Source: Terrihalobacillus insolitus (lineage in GTDB: Bacteria; Bacillota; Bacilli; Bacillales; Amphibacillaceae). Taken from it: a stretch of 64,000 nt of DNA. Shown here piece by piece: positions 36,668 to 47,821 of the stretch. The translations under genes and the position numbers were made by a program. Position 1 is the stretch's first letter. Every line of letters begins with the position of its first letter. The notes under the pieces were generated by a model. The model was not told the DNA's origin. It did no database searches and saw only the letters and a program-made list of their open reading frames with translations. Location of the stretch: positions 1 through 64,000 of the forward strand of contig NZ_JAMQKB010000014.1 of the NCBI RefSeq assembly GCF_028416575.1, given 5' to 3'.

Positions 36668-37729
36668 TCATTGGATGGTTACGGCTCCATTTAAACCTGG
36701 ATCCTCTGGAATCACATTAACCCATGTTTTTCCTGGTACAAAACCAACTGGTTGTCCATCTTTGTAAGGCACAATACGTCCTTCTTCATTTCTCCATTGT
36801 AGCTTTTCTAGTTTGCCTTTTTGAAGTAAATAAGCATTTCCACCAGATTGCAGATCGACAGACCGCCTACCAGCATCATCTATGACTTCATGACGGGTCT
36901 CAACAATAAATACATTATCCACCGACACAGCTTCTTCTGTTTCCAATTCAACCGTCTTACTACCGTCACTATAGCGCACATATTGCTGACTAGAAGAGTC
37001 ATATTGATATGTAACGATCTCCTCAGGATAGTACACAATTTCTACGTCTGTAGCTTGTCCACCATCAATCGTTTCCACCTCTTCGTCATCAAGAAATGGT
37101 AGTGGGGTGTAATCTGCTTTCACTTCGTATCCTTGCTCTTTCGCAACGTCATATATAGCTGGAAAAAGGACATACGAATTGTGAGGGGGCTCTCGAAAGT
37201 TTGCACGTTTGAACAAATTCCCATCATTATCATAATAGGCACCATTCAGATTATCGACTACCCCTGCTCTTAGTCGATCTTCAATGAAATCCGCTGCACC
37301 ATGATAAATATACAAAGCATTATAATTCGCGGCAAGCGTATAATAGTATTCTCTGGCACTCCTTACTGGTCCCACAACCTCAGGCTTTTCACTTTGAAAA
37401 AAAGCAATAAACCGTGTAATCGGTCCTTCAGCCAAAATTTCAAAAACAATATCTGCTTTCGTAAGACCTGTTTGTGGCCTTGCCTGCGTGGCATTATTCA
37501 CCATTACGGATACGATCCGGTCGTTTACTGGGTCGTTTGTCCGGATTCCAGTGAGTGGATAAACGTTTTCAAATTCAGGCTCCTGTTTCGGCTCCTCTAT
37601 TTGTTCTGTTTGCTCTGTCGTATTGTCTTGTTCTTTTTGTTCCTCATTATTCGATGTTGCTTCCTCTTCATTAGAGCAAGCAACAAGAAAAATAAGGAGG
37701 AACAAAAGGAATAAAAAATGCTTTCTCAC
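36668..37729 (-). CDS. yerB: DUF3048 lipoprotein YerB
   Basis: 353 residues with a lipoprotein signal (LFLLLFLLIFLVACSNEEE, lipobox LVAC with cysteine near residue 18). A low-complexity Glu/Gln/Asn linker follows, then DUF3048: YPLTGIRTNDPVNDRIVSVMVNN, ARPQTGLTKADIVFEILAEGPITRFIAFF, GPVRSAREYY. Exported and membrane-anchored; function unknown. It keeps the B. subtilis position between yerA and yerC. Confidence 0.9.
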   Translation of the reverse strand: MRKHFLFLLFLLIFLVACSNEEEATSNNEEQKEQDNTTEQTEQIEEPKQEPEFENVYPLTGIRTNDPVNDRIVSVMVNNATQARPQTGLTKADIVFEILAEGPITRFIAFFQSEKPEVVGPVRSAREYYYTLAANYNALYIYHGAADFIEDRLRAGVVDNLNGAYYDNDGNLFKRANFREPPHNSYVLFPAIYDVAKEQGYEVKADYTPLPFLDDEEVETIDGGQATDVEIVYYPEEIVTYQYDSSSQQYVRYSDGSKTVELETEEAVSVDNVFIVETRHEVIDDAGRRSVDLQSGGNAYLLQKGKLEKLQWRNEEGRIVPYKDGQPVGFVPGKTWVNVIPEDPGLNGAVTIQ

Positions 37730-37795
37730 TATTTTCCCACCTTACTACTTTTCAATTTCCCATGAGAGATGATCAGTCATTGCTATTTCTTCATT

Positions 37796-39541
37796 TTACC
37801 GCATTATCGCTGGAAAAAGCACCTCTTTTTTCTTCACATCCATAATTCCTTTAGGTGTAATTCGAATATATGGTAAATGCATCGACGACAAAAACAACAA
37901 ATGATAGACAGGATCATTATAAGGATATCCATATTTCTTTAGCAAATCTTTTAGTTTTTTCTCTTCAATGATAAGTTGATCCAACGAGCCGTCATACATA
38001 ATTCCAGCAAGAGTGAGAGGTAGTTCAAACTTAACTTCCCCATTATGGACAAGGACAATGCCTCCGCCTATTTCCTTCATCCGTTCAAAGGCGATCGCTA
38101 TGTCTTGTTTGTTTTTCCCAATAAACACGATATCACCTGTATTAGAGTAGGAGCTTACGATTGCCCCCAAAGAGTTCGTAAACCCTTTTATTATTGTATT
38201 GACACGCCATGCCCCTTGTCGATCGATTAACATCAAAAACGCTTCATCAAATTTGTTGTGAATCTCGTTTACCGTTGCATCTATCGATACGGCAAATGGC
38301 TTCATGATAACGTCGCTCACCATTTCCATCCCAATAGGAAGGGAAAACTGCATGTCATCTTCCTGCAGCTCCCAATCAAGGTTTAGTCGTTCAATACCAT
38401 ACTTCCCCCAATGAATTGGTGGCATACTTTCCGTTCGTTCTCCGTCTTTTTTCATCCATTTTCCTTTTGCTAAAACAGAAATTGGATTCGGGTTTTCCTT
38501 CGATTCTAATATATTGATATGTGCCACTCGACCAGGTGCAATACTTCCAATCCTTTCTTGCATACCCAAATGCCTTGCTGCGTTATAGCTCGCCATTAAA
38601 TAAGCATCAATTACAGGCACGCCTTGTTGGATCGCAATTTCAATACATTGATTCATAATACCTTTTTCATAAAAGGAAGGCGTTGCTCCATCCGTTGTCA
38701 TTGTAAAAGAATCATAGTAGTCAATCCCCAATTCCTTTATTTCTTTCAATAAATCGGGTAAATCGGGACGGATGGATGAATAACGAAGTCCGACTTGATA
38801 TCCTAGCTTCAACCGCTCTAGCACTTCTTTACCAGTAATGGATTCATGATCGGCATCAACACCAAGAAGTTTCATTTTCACTAACGTATGCTCCGACGCT
38901 CCTGGCAAGTGTCCTTCTACTGGCTTCCGAAGCTGCTTCGTTTCTTGCATCCAATATAAAATTCGATCGTCATCTGACAGCACTTGTGGCCAAGCCGTTA
39001 GCTCCCCTCCTTGAACTACAGCTGGATGCTCTAACCATTTCATCACCTTTTCGTTTGTGAATAGTTCTTCTTCCTCTACCTGAAGGGATGACTGAGAATC
39101 AAAACGCGACCACCAATACACGGAAACAGGGGAAAGCATAAAGTCGTCTATAATAGAAAACGCTTTCTTTTCCTCCAACAAAAATAACCACATTAAGTTG
39201 TCATTAATTAATGTTGTTGTTCCTGAATATGCTGCATATTTCGCTAATTGGTGGGGATTATATAATTGAAATGGATGGACATGTGGTTCAATATATCCTG
39301 AAACGGCATAACGCCCCTCATAATTTACGATTTCAGTTCCACTCGTATTGTTTGGGAGTTTGTCGCCGACATAGACGATTCGATCCTGATAAATCCAAAT
39401 GTTCGCTCGTACCCATTGTTTTAGAAACACATTTAAATACGTTATATTTTTTAACAATAACGTTGGTGCGACCGTTCCATCTATGATAGCTACATGCTTT
39501 CTAAGCTCTCGATTTCTCCAACGATAGCGGTGTTCATTCAT
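37796..39541 (-). CDS. yerA: Adenine deaminase-like amidohydrolase YerA
   Basis: About 581 residues from ATG 39541 (GGAGAG upstream; a TTG at 39556 lies inside that site). Amidohydrolase fold: the metal-binding HxH is in GYIEPHVHPF, a GHLPGAS region carries another histidine, and there is a C-terminal adenine-deaminase-type domain (NSLGAIVSSYSNTGDIVFIG, IGGGIVLVHNG). Related to adenine deaminase (AdeC), but YerA proteins form a separate branch and the substrate is unproven. Context right after the purine operon is compatible with a purine role. Confidence 0.85.
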   Translation of the reverse strand: MNEHRYRWRNRELRKHVAIIDGTVAPTLLLKNITYLNVFLKQWVRANIWIYQDRIVYVGDKLPNNTSGTEIVNYEGRYAVSGYIEPHVHPFQLYNPHQLAKYAAYSGTTTLINDNLMWLFLLEEKKAFSIIDDFMLSPVSVYWWSRFDSQSSLQVEEEELFTNEKVMKWLEHPAVVQGGELTAWPQVLSDDDRILYWMQETKQLRKPVEGHLPGASEHTLVKMKLLGVDADHESITGKEVLERLKLGYQVGLRYSSIRPDLPDLLKEIKELGIDYYDSFTMTTDGATPSFYEKGIMNQCIEIAIQQGVPVIDAYLMASYNAARHLGMQERIGSIAPGRVAHINILESKENPNPISVLAKGKWMKKDGERTESMPPIHWGKYGIERLNLDWELQEDDMQFSLPIGMEMVSDVIMKPFAVSIDATVNEIHNKFDEAFLMLIDRQGAWRVNTIIKGFTNSLGAIVSSYSNTGDIVFIGKNKQDIAIAFERMKEIGGGIVLVHNGEVKFELPLTLAGIMYDGSLDQLIIEEKKLKDLLKKYGYPYNDPVYHLLFLSSMHLPYIRITPKGIMDVKKKEVLFPAIMR

Positions 39542-39674
39542 CGCAGATCTCTCCAATATTTTTTATTTTGTTAATCGTACCATATCAACTTGTAAAACGC
39601 ATTGAAAAAATATGAACATTTATTGAAGAGATATTCAAAAATGCACCAAATGCTTATTTCGCTGATTATGAATA

Positions 39675-39699
39675 GAGGCAGCCGTTTTTTAGCTGCCTC
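39675..39699 (-). terminator. Putative terminator of the purine operon
   Basis: GAGGCAGC (39675-39682) and GCTGCCTC (39692-39699) form an 8-bp GC-rich stem six bases after the purD stop. The T-run is poor, so efficiency is uncertain. Confidence 0.55.
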
Positions 39700-39705
39700 A
39701 TTTGT

Positions 39706-40965
39706 TTATGCATTTGTGCCGATGTCTTTGCGATAAAAAAAGTCTTCATTGTTTTGGGAGGCTTCCAGTTTTGCATATACTTTTTCACGAGCCTGGGACA
39801 AATGATCTGCTGTTGCCCCGACAAGTAGTACTCTTCCACCCGATGTTTGATAGACTTCTTGTTTGCGTTCCGTACCTGCATGGACAATAAAGCAATCAGA
39901 ATCACTGTTATCGGTTAGACTTTTGGGAATAGACACCCCTTTTCGATAGGGGCCTGGATAGCCTGCAGAGGCAATCACCACACCGACACATGCCCCACCC
40001 TTGGTCCGTAAATCAGGATCTTTTCCAGACGTTACATCTTCTATCACTTGTAGCAAATCATTTTCCATTAAGGGTAAAACGACTTGGGTTTCTGGATCAC
40101 CAAATCTAGCATTAAATTCAATCACCTTTGGGCCATCATTTGTTTCAATCAGACCCGCATACAAAATACCAGTAAAAGACCGTCCATCTTCTACAAGACC
40201 TTTTGCAGTGGGCTTTAGAATATGATCTACAGCATACTGTATATTTTTTTTACTCAAGTCTGGAACAGGTGCATATGCCCCCATCCCTCCAGTGTTAGGG
40301 CCATTATCCTCATCATAGGCACGCTTATGATCACGAGCAGGGACGAGTGGATACACCCGATCACCGTGAACAAAAGCCATCAGTGAGAATTCCTTACCTT
40401 CCAAAAACGCTTCGACAACAACTTTATTACCGGCATTTCCGAATTGTTGATCAACTAACATGTTATCAACTGCAGTACATGCTTCCTCAACAGAGAGAGC
40501 AACTACAACTCCCTTTCCAGCTGCAAGCCCATCAGCCTTAATGACAATTGGAGCACCTTTTTCTTTTATGTAGTCTTTTGCCAGATCTGCATTTGTAAAT
40601 GTTTCATAATCTGCGGTTGGTATATGATGCTTCTTCATAAACGCTTTTGCAAAGTCCTTGCTTCCTTCTATTAATGCGGCCTCTTTAGTCGGACCAAAAA
40701 CGTTCAGGCTTTCTTTTTGAAAGGCATTGACAATCCCGTCTAATAACGGGGTTTCTGGACCGACGATTGTCCAATCGATTTGCTCTGATTGTGCAAAAGC
40801 TACTAGCTTCTCTATTTCTGTATCTTGAATCGGGACACGAGTCGCTTCTTGTTCCATGCCGCCATTACCTGGCGCTACGTATATGTTGCTTACTCGAGTG
40901 TCCATTGCAAGCTTCTTGATCATACTGTGCTCCCGTCCGCCACTTCCTACCACGAAAATGTTCAC
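39706..40965 (-). CDS. purD: Phosphoribosylamine-glycine ligase
   Basis: About 419 residues from GTG 40965 (GGGGGG upstream), giving the usual start NIFVVGSGGREHS. ATP-grasp enzyme with APGNGG, the ATP-binding loop APIVIKADGLAAGKGV, GPNTGGMGAYAP and EFNARFGDPE. Catalyses step 2 of IMP synthesis, joining glycine to phosphoribosylamine. Last gene of the pur operon, 33 bases after purH. Confidence 0.95.
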   Translation of the reverse strand: MNIFVVGSGGREHSMIKKLAMDTRVSNIYVAPGNGGMEQEATRVPIQDTEIEKLVAFAQSEQIDWTIVGPETPLLDGIVNAFQKESLNVFGPTKEAALIEGSKDFAKAFMKKHHIPTADYETFTNADLAKDYIKEKGAPIVIKADGLAAGKGVVVALSVEEACTAVDNMLVDQQFGNAGNKVVVEAFLEGKEFSLMAFVHGDRVYPLVPARDHKRAYDEDNGPNTGGMGAYAPVPDLSKKNIQYAVDHILKPTAKGLVEDGRSFTGILYAGLIETNDGPKVIEFNARFGDPETQVVLPLMENDLLQVIEDVTSGKDPDLRTKGGACVGVVIASAGYPGPYRKGVSIPKSLTDNSDSDCFIVHAGTERKQEVYQTSGGRVLLVGATADHLSQAREKVYAKLEASQNNEDFFYRKDIGTNA

Positions 40966-40998
40966 CCAATCCCCCCTCATGTTTCCACCTAACTATTA

Positions 40999-42540
40999 TT
41001 AGTGCTTGAAATGACGTAGACCTGTGAACACCATTGCAATTCCATGTTCGTCACATGCTTTAACAGAATCGTCATCACGCTTAGATCCACCCGGTTGGAT
41101 AATCGCAGTAATTCCTGCTTTTGCGGCCTCTTCCACTGTGTCTGGCATTGGAAAAAATGCGTCAGATGCCATCACCGCACCATTTGTTTGATCAAACGCT
41201 TGATCTAATGCTATTTTCGCTGCTCCAACACGATTCATTTGCCCTGCGCCAACTCCAAGTGTACGATCTTTTTTAGCAATAACAATTGCATTGGATTTCA
41301 CGTGTTTTACAACCTTCCAAGCAAATAACAGATCTGTAAGCTCTTGCTCGTTCGGATGACGTTTCGTCGGAATGGTTAGATCATCGTTTGTGACTGTACC
41401 TTTATCCTTATCCTGAACAAGAACACCTCCTGCAACACTCACAACCTTTTGATTGCTACTTGATTCACCTTGATCCATCGAAATCTTTAATAACCGAATA
41501 TTCTTCTTCTGTGTTAACAGCTCCAATGCCTGTTCTGAAAAGGATGGGGCAATGACAATTTCAAGAAAAATATCTTTTAATTGCTCCGCAGTTTGTAAAT
41601 CCACTTCTCGGTTTAACGCAACGATCCCGCCAAAAATGGAAATAGGGTCTGCTTCATATGCTTTACGATAGGCGTCGGAAATGCTCGAACCGATCCCTAC
41701 TCCACACGGATTCATATGTTTAACAGCTACAGCTGCTGCTTGATTGAATTCAAGTACAATTTCAAGTGCCGCATTCGCGTCTTGAATATTGTTAAAGGAA
41801 AGCTCTTTCCCATGCAATTGCTCCGCGTTGGCTAGTGATGCGTCGTGAACAACCGGTTCTTTATAAAACGCTGCCTGTTGATGTGGGTTTTCTCCATATC
41901 GCAACGACTGCACTTTTTCATACGAAAACGTCAGTGTCTCTGGGTCTTTCTCGCCTGTCAAAGTTAAAAAATATTGCGAAATCATTGCATCATAATGTGC
42001 TGTATGCCGAAACACCTTTGCTGCCAAGCGTTTCTTTGTGGCAATGTCGAGTTTGTTTTCTTTAAGCTGGCTTACTATTTCTGCATAGTCATTAGGATCT
42101 ACGATAACCGTAACGTCATAAAAGTTCTTCGCAGCAGAACGGAGCATCGTTGGACCACCAATATCAATATTTTCTATCGCATCCGTTTCGGTTACACCTT
42201 CTTTTTCAATCGTTTGTTTAAACGGATAAAGGTTGACAACTACTAAATCAATTGGTGTAATGTCTTGGCTTTGCAATTGCTCCAGGTGTTGTGTATTCTC
42301 TCTTTTGGCAAGTAGACCTGCGTGGATCGATGGATGTAACGTTTTGACACGCCCATCCAAAATTTCATCAAACTTGGTCACATCTGAAACAGGAATTGCT
42401 GGAAGACCTGCATCCCTTAATGTCTTCAGCGTCCCCCCTGTTGAGATGATTTCGTATCCTAAGTTGTTCAATTCTTTTGCAAAATCTACTACATTTCTTT
42501 TATCTGAAACACTGATTAGTGCACGCTTTTTCATTGTCAT
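40999..42540 (-). CDS. purH: Bifunctional AICAR transformylase / IMP cyclohydrolase
   Basis: 513 residues. The N-terminal IMP cyclohydrolase (MGS-like) domain starts RALISVSDKRNVVDFAKEL; the C-terminal AICAR transformylase domain shows SLRYGENPHQQAA, VKHMNPCGVG and the KSNAIV region. It performs the last two steps to IMP with 10-formyltetrahydrofolate. The start codon overlaps the purN stop (ATGA), giving translational coupling. Confidence 0.95.
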   Translation of the reverse strand: MTMKKRALISVSDKRNVVDFAKELNNLGYEIISTGGTLKTLRDAGLPAIPVSDVTKFDEILDGRVKTLHPSIHAGLLAKRENTQHLEQLQSQDITPIDLVVVNLYPFKQTIEKEGVTETDAIENIDIGGPTMLRSAAKNFYDVTVIVDPNDYAEIVSQLKENKLDIATKKRLAAKVFRHTAHYDAMISQYFLTLTGEKDPETLTFSYEKVQSLRYGENPHQQAAFYKEPVVHDASLANAEQLHGKELSFNNIQDANAALEIVLEFNQAAAVAVKHMNPCGVGIGSSISDAYRKAYEADPISIFGGIVALNREVDLQTAEQLKDIFLEIVIAPSFSEQALELLTQKKNIRLLKISMDQGESSSNQKVVSVAGGVLVQDKDKGTVTNDDLTIPTKRHPNEQELTDLLFAWKVVKHVKSNAIVIAKKDRTLGVGAGQMNRVGAAKIALDQAFDQTNGAVMASDAFFPMPDTVEEAAKAGITAIIQPGGSKRDDDSVKACDEHGIAMVFTGLRHFKH

Positions 42541-43139
42541 TGTATGTCCTTCCCTTCTTTGTTGACGAAACTTTGAACAACCTCTTGAAGTACAATTGGA
42601 TATAATCGATGTTCCATTTGCTGGATCCGTTCCTGTAGTGACTCCCTATCTTCTCCATCTTCCAATACGAGTGACTCTTGAGCAATAATTTCACCTGTGT
42701 CCATGCCCTCGTCCACGTAATGGATCGTAACACCACTTACTTTAACACCTGCGTCTAACGCTTGACCAATAGCATCTTTCCCTGGAAAAGCCGGGAGTAA
42801 GGATGGATGGATATTGAGTATTCGTCCGTTATACTCCGTCAGTAAAGTAGGACCGATCAGGCGCATGTATCCAGCTAAAACAATCCATTCCACTTCAGCC
42901 TGTTCCAATACTTCTACTATTTCTGTCTCATATAATTCTTTATTCGTATAACCCTTTGGATTAAAAACAAAGGTCGGGATCTCGAATGTGGTAGCTTTTG
43001 CAATAACTTTCGCTTCGGGGTTATCACAAACTAACATCGAAATTTCACAGTCCATCGTTCCTGCCTTGATTTCGTTTGCAATCGATTCAAAGTTACTTCC
43101 CGTACCTGAAGCAAAGACAGCGATCTTCGTTTTAGTCAT
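42537..43139 (-). CDS. purN: Phosphoribosylglycinamide formyltransferase
   Basis: 200 residues. IAVFASGTGSNFESI at the start, the folate-site loop LAGYMRLIGPTLL, and the catalytic NIHPSLLPAFPG followed by VTIHYVDEGMDTG with the catalytic Asp. Folate-dependent formylation of GAR, step 3 of the pathway. Overlaps purM by eight bases and purH by four. A TTGAACAACCTCT string in its 3' end is coding, not a repeat end. Confidence 0.95.
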   Translation of the reverse strand: MTKTKIAVFASGTGSNFESIANEIKAGTMDCEISMLVCDNPEAKVIAKATTFEIPTFVFNPKGYTNKELYETEIVEVLEQAEVEWIVLAGYMRLIGPTLLTEYNGRILNIHPSLLPAFPGKDAIGQALDAGVKVSGVTIHYVDEGMDTGEIIAQESLVLEDGEDRESLQERIQQMEHRLYPIVLQEVVQSFVNKEGKDIQ

Positions 43140-44160
43140 CTGTCAGCTCCACCCCATTACGATCGACGACTTCTCCTATTACCGATGCTTTTTCACCTAT
43201 TTGTTGAAGAAGTTCTAAGCACTGATCCGCATCCTCAGGTGAAACGACGAATACCATCCCAATTCCCATGTTAAATACACCAAGCATTTCGTCAAAAGAA
43301 AGGTTGGCACGTTCTGCTAGCACAGTATAAATAGCAGGGATTTCCCAGCTGTCTTTTTTCACTTTTACACCTAAATGTTCTGGTAATGCACGTGGGATAT
43401 TTTCATAAAACCCACCACCTGTTATATGAGAAATCCCCTTTATTTCCATATGGCTCTTCACATGCTTTACGGATGAGGCATAAATTTTTGTCGGAGTTAG
43501 CAATGCTTCTCCGAGGGAACAATCTAATGGCTCGTACGTTTTTGTCCATTCAAGCTGATGTTCCTCAGCAATCTTCCTAACTAAAGAAAACCCGTTTGAA
43601 TGTAAACCACCAGAGGCAAGCCCGATGATGACATCACCAGTAACGACCGAATCCCCAGTTATCAATTTTTTCTTGTCGGCAATTCCAACAACAAACCCCG
43701 CCAAATCATAATCTTCCACTTTATACATGCCGGGCATTTCTGCTGTCTCGCCGCCAATTAACGCACAACCAGCCTGTGCACAACCGTCGGCAATTCCCTT
43801 TACAATTTGTTCAATCTGTTCTGGTACATTTTTTCCACAAGCAATGTAATCAAGAAAAAAAAGAGGATCTGCTCCTTGTGCGATAATATCATTTACACAC
43901 ATTGCAACAAGATCTTGTCCAACTGTATCGTGACATTGCAGGTCAATTGCTAATTTCAGCTTTGTACCAACTCCATCCGTTCCTGATACTAATACTGGTT
44001 CTTCATAGGAAAAAGCTGAGAGATCAAACAATCCCGCAAATGCACCAACCCCGCCAATCACCTCAGGGCGGTTCGTTTTTTGGATATGCTTTTTCATTAA
44101 ATCTACGGCACGATAGCCAGCATGGACATCGACACCAGCTTGTTTGTATATGTCACTCAT
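43132..44160 (-). CDS. purM: Phosphoribosylformylglycinamidine cyclo-ligase
   Basis: 342 residues of the PurM/HypE ATPase superfamily: YKQAGVDVHAGYRAVDLMK, LVSGTDGVGTKLK, ALIGGETAEMPGMY and SHITGGGFYENIPRAL. Converts FGAM to aminoimidazole ribotide, step 5. 47 bases after purF; overlaps purN by eight bases. Confidence 0.95.
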   Translation of the reverse strand: MSDIYKQAGVDVHAGYRAVDLMKKHIQKTNRPEVIGGVGAFAGLFDLSAFSYEEPVLVSGTDGVGTKLKLAIDLQCHDTVGQDLVAMCVNDIIAQGADPLFFLDYIACGKNVPEQIEQIVKGIADGCAQAGCALIGGETAEMPGMYKVEDYDLAGFVVGIADKKKLITGDSVVTGDVIIGLASGGLHSNGFSLVRKIAEEHQLEWTKTYEPLDCSLGEALLTPTKIYASSVKHVKSHMEIKGISHITGGGFYENIPRALPEHLGVKVKKDSWEIPAIYTVLAERANLSFDEMLGVFNMGIGMVFVVSPEDADQCLELLQQIGEKASVIGEVVDRNGVELTDD

Positions 44161-44207
44161 ATAACCGCTCCTTTTTCGTTAGCTCCAGCGCCCCCACGCT
44201 TTTGTTC

Positions 44208-45620
44208 TTACGCCTTGTTTGCCGGGTTCAACGTTTCCGGATAAATCTCAGTAGGGTAGTTTCCTGTAAAGCATGCCTGACAAACACCATGCTCTAACGT
44301 ATCGGGTTGATCGACAATGGAATGTTCCAGGCCATCCGCGGAAAGATATGCAAGACTATCCGCTTGAATCAATTCTCGAATCGATTCAATTGTGTTATTT
44401 GAAGCGATTAATTCGCCTTTTGTAGATGTATCAATGCCGTAATAACAAGGATTCTCGATTGGCGGGGAAGCAATACGAACATGCACCTCTTTTGCCCCAG
44501 CTTCTTTAAGCAGACGAACAATACGTTTACTCGTTGTTCCTCTAACGATCGAATCATCTACCATGACGACACGCTTTCCTTCTACAATCCCCCGAACTGC
44601 GGACAGTTTCATCTTTACCCCTTGTTCCCTTAGTTCCTGTGAAGGCTGAATAAAGGTTCTTCCGACATAACGGTTTTTAATTAATCCTAATTCATATGGG
44701 ATACCGGAAGCTTCTGAATAACCTATTGCTGCCGATATACTTGAATCTGGTACCCCTGTAACGACATCTGCTTCGACAGGTGCTTCTTTGAATAGTTCCT
44801 TTCCCATTTTTTTACGAGAAGCATGGACATTTACTCCATCCAAATTACTGTCTGGACGTGAAAAGTACACATATTCCATCGAACAAAGTGTCCGTTTAAG
44901 TGGGGAAGCAAATTGCCGAGATGTTAAGCCATTATCATCAATAATCAGGAGTTCACCTGGTTTAATTTCCCGTAAATAGGTGGCACCCGTTATATCAAAC
45001 GCACACGTTTCAGATGAAATCACGTAAGCATTGCCTAATTTGCCGAGAGAAAGTGGGCGTAACCCCCTAGGATCCAATGCAACGAATAATTGGTTTTCGG
45101 TTAAAATCGTAAAAGCATAAGCGCCTTTGATCATACTTAATGCTTGAGATATAGCTTCGTCCATCTCAAGGTGTCCACTTCGTTTTATTAAATGGGCAAG
45201 CACCTCGGTATCCGATGTCGTTTGTAAAATGCTGCCCTGTGCCTCTAGTTGATGTTTTAACGCATACGCATTAACCAAATTTCCATTATGTGCTAATGCC
45301 ATGCTTCCTTTTTGTGAACGAAATAACAGTGGTTGGACATTTTCATACCCACCACCTCCTTGTGTTGCATAGCGGGCATGCCCTACAGCGGCCGAGCCTT
45401 TCAAGCGAGAGAATTCGTTCTGTTGAAAGACATCGTTTATTAATCCATTCCCTTTATGGAGGTGGAGCATTTCCTTATCACTTGTAACGATTCCAGCACC
45501 TTCTTGTCCGCGATGCTGTAGCGCATGAAGTCCATAATACGTAACCTCTGCTGCCTTTTCATGACCCCATATCGCGAACACGCCACATTCTTCATTTAGC
45601 CCTTTTATTTCAGCAAGCAT
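44208..45620 (-). CDS. purF: Amidophosphoribosyltransferase
   Basis: 470 residues from ATG 45620 (AAAGGAGCG upstream). The leader [14 protein letters not shown] contains the N-terminal cysteine that is exposed after propeptide removal in Bacillus PurF, followed by the Ntn glutaminase domain ([17 protein letters not shown]). The phosphoribosyltransferase domain has [14 protein letters not shown], and cysteines compatible with the Fe-S cluster are present (NPCYYG, a late VCQACF). First committed step, feedback-inhibited by nucleotides in B. subtilis. Overlaps purL by 16 bases. Confidence 0.95.
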   Translation of the reverse strand: MLAEIKGLNEECGVFAIWGHEKAAEVTYYGLHALQHRGQEGAGIVTSDKEMLHLHKGNGLINDVFQQNEFSRLKGSAAVGHARYATQGGGGYENVQPLLFRSQKGSMALAHNGNLVNAYALKHQLEAQGSILQTTSDTEVLAHLIKRSGHLEMDEAISQALSMIKGAYAFTILTENQLFVALDPRGLRPLSLGKLGNAYVISSETCAFDITGATYLREIKPGELLIIDDNGLTSRQFASPLKRTLCSMEYVYFSRPDSNLDGVNVHASRKKMGKELFKEAPVEADVVTGVPDSSISAAIGYSEASGIPYELGLIKNRYVGRTFIQPSQELREQGVKMKLSAVRGIVEGKRVVMVDDSIVRGTTSKRIVRLLKEAGAKEVHVRIASPPIENPCYYGIDTSTKGELIASNNTIESIRELIQADSLAYLSADGLEHSIVDQPDTLEHGVCQACFTGNYPTEIYPETLNPANKA

Positions 45621-47821
45621 GGAATCGCTCCTTTCCACAATCCTTTTAAGTCTTGTGTCGGCTCCTTTATCACTATTTTATCTTCGGAGGTGATTTGGTA
45701 GTTTCCATCTATCGTCACGTTGCCTAAATAGAAAACGTCCTCTACCATTTGTTCAAATGTTACTCTATCCTGTTGCTTTACGGATACGAGAAAGCGAGAT
45801 TGTGATTCACTAAAAAGCTGAACAGTTAGATCATTCGTTACTGCTACATTACAGCCAAATTCTTTATCAAACAGACTTTCTGCCAATGCAACAGCCAAAC
45901 CACCTTCTGAAATGTCGTGTGCAGAAGCAATGATCCCCTGTTGTATAGCATGAAGCAACTGTTGTTGACGTCTTGCTTCCACATCTAGATCAATTGAAGG
46001 TGCTTTGCCAAAATACTCCCCTTCTAGCATACTTTGCAGTTCGCTGCCTCCAAATTCTACACTTGCTTCACCGATCACGTAGATGGCATCCCCGGCTTCT
46101 TGAAAAAAGGATGGAGTGATGTGAGCAAGTGACTCTATTAATCCAACCATGCCTACTATTGGTGTCGGAAAGATCGCCTTCCCACTTGATTCATTGTATA
46201 AGGATACATTTCCACTAATCACAGGTGTATCGAGTTGTCGAGACGCCGCGCACATACCATCAACACTTTTTTCCATTTGCCAAAAGTTCTCTGGTTTATC
46301 TGGATTGCCAAAATTAAGTCCGTCTGTTAATGCTAGCGGCTTTCCTCCAGAACACACAATATTTCTCGCAGCTTCAGCAACAGCTATCTTTCCACCCGTT
46401 TCTGGATCTAAATACATATATCTGGAATTACAATCTGTTGTCATAGCAAGTGCCTTATCCGTGCCACGGACACGTATAACAGCAGCATCGGATCCAGGTG
46501 TCACAACCGTATTCGCTTGAACCATTGAATCATACTGGTCATACACCCATTCTTTGCTCGCGATCGTCGGTTGCTGTAGCAAAGCTTTTAGAACTTCTGA
46601 GGCATTGTCCACATTAGGTTCGTACTGATCCATATTTTGAAAATGATCAAAATACTCCGGTACATTGGATGGTTTATGGTAGACAGGCGCGTCCTCTGCC
46701 AAGGAATCTACAGGAACATCGGCTACAACCTGCCCATTATGCAGTAAGCGAAATGCTTTGTCTTCTGTAACTCGACCTACAGCAACAGCCTGGAGACCAT
46801 ACTTTTCAAACACTTGGATAATTTCTTGTTCCTGACCCTTCTTAACGACTAAAAGCATTCTTTCCTGCGATTCGGAGAGCATTAGTTCATATGGTGTCAT
46901 GTCTAACTCACGTTGTGGAACCAAATCCAAATTAAGCTCAAGCCCTGTCCCTGCTTTGCTAGCCATTTCACTTGCAGAAGAGGTTAAGCCTGCTGCACCC
47001 ATGTCCTGCATACCAACAAGCGCCTCAGAATGGATCACTTCTAAACACGCTTCAATCAACAGTTTTTCCATAAATGGATCCCCTACTTGTACGGAAGGAC
47101 GTTTGCTATCTGTATCCTCGGAAAGGTCTTCTGAGGCAAAAGTAGCCCCATGAATCCCGTCTCTTCCGGTAGGTGCGCCAGCATAGATGACTGTGTTGCC
47201 CACACCTTCTGCAATACCTTTTTTTATATCCTTTTGATCAATCAGTCCCACACACATCGCATTTACGAGTGGATTCCCATCGTAACATGCGTCAAATTGG
47301 ATTTCTCCACCAACAGTCGGAACCCCTACACAATTGCCATACCCTGCAATACCATCGACAATCCCTTCAAATAAATATTTCACTCTACTAGATGTTAGAT
47401 TGCCGAAACGCAGGGAGTTTAACAATGCAATCGGACGTGCCCCCATCGAAAAAACGTCTCGAATGATTCCACCAACTCCAGTAGCTGCACCTTGGTACGG
47501 TTCAACAGCTGAAGGATGATTATGACTTTCTATTTTAAAAACGACCGCTTGCCCGTCCCCTATATCGATAACACCTGCACCTTCCCCAGGTCCTTGGAGC
47601 ACGTGAGGAGCTTTTGTCGGAAACTTTTTCAGCAACGGTTTTGACGTTTTATAGCTACAATGCTCTGACCACATAACTGAAAAAATCCCTGTTTCCGTGA
47701 AATTTGGTTTTCTTCCTAATACTTTCGTAATATAGGTATATTCACTATCCGTTAAGCCCATTTCACGGTATACCTTTTCCTGTTCGATTGTTTCAGGTGA
47801 GATGTCAAGCGCCTGCAACAT
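45605..47821 (-). CDS. purL: Phosphoribosylformylglycinamidine synthase subunit PurL
   Basis: 738 residues, the small Gram-positive form that works with PurS and PurQ. Motifs: [13 protein letters not shown] with the catalytic His, [25 protein letters not shown] with ATP and metal ligands, and [17 protein letters not shown]. Uses ATP and ammonia supplied by PurQ to make FGAM. Overlaps purQ by 17 bases and purF by 16, so these genes are translationally linked. Confidence 0.95.
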   Translation of the reverse strand: MLQALDISPETIEQEKVYREMGLTDSEYTYITKVLGRKPNFTETGIFSVMWSEHCSYKTSKPLLKKFPTKAPHVLQGPGEGAGVIDIGDGQAVVFKIESHNHPSAVEPYQGAATGVGGIIRDVFSMGARPIALLNSLRFGNLTSSRVKYLFEGIVDGIAGYGNCVGVPTVGGEIQFDACYDGNPLVNAMCVGLIDQKDIKKGIAEGVGNTVIYAGAPTGRDGIHGATFASEDLSEDTDSKRPSVQVGDPFMEKLLIEACLEVIHSEALVGMQDMGAAGLTSSASEMASKAGTGLELNLDLVPQRELDMTPYELMLSESQERMLLVVKKGQEQEIIQVFEKYGLQAVAVGRVTEDKAFRLLHNGQVVADVPVDSLAEDAPVYHKPSNVPEYFDHFQNMDQYEPNVDNASEVLKALLQQPTIASKEWVYDQYDSMVQANTVVTPGSDAAVIRVRGTDKALAMTTDCNSRYMYLDPETGGKIAVAEAARNIVCSGGKPLALTDGLNFGNPDKPENFWQMEKSVDGMCAASRQLDTPVISGNVSLYNESSGKAIFPTPIVGMVGLIESLAHITPSFFQEAGDAIYVIGEASVEFGGSELQSMLEGEYFGKAPSIDLDVEARRQQQLLHAIQQGIIASAHDISEGGLAVALAESLFDKEFGCNVAVTNDLTVQLFSESQSRFLVSVKQQDRVTFEQMVEDVFYLGNVTIDGNYQITSEDKIVIKEPTQDLKGLWKGAIPCLLK

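Noticed and set aside
42571..42586. TTTGAACAACCTCTTG resembling the MITE right end
   Set aside because: It encodes the conserved C-terminal end of purN and has no partner end nearby; chance similarity.
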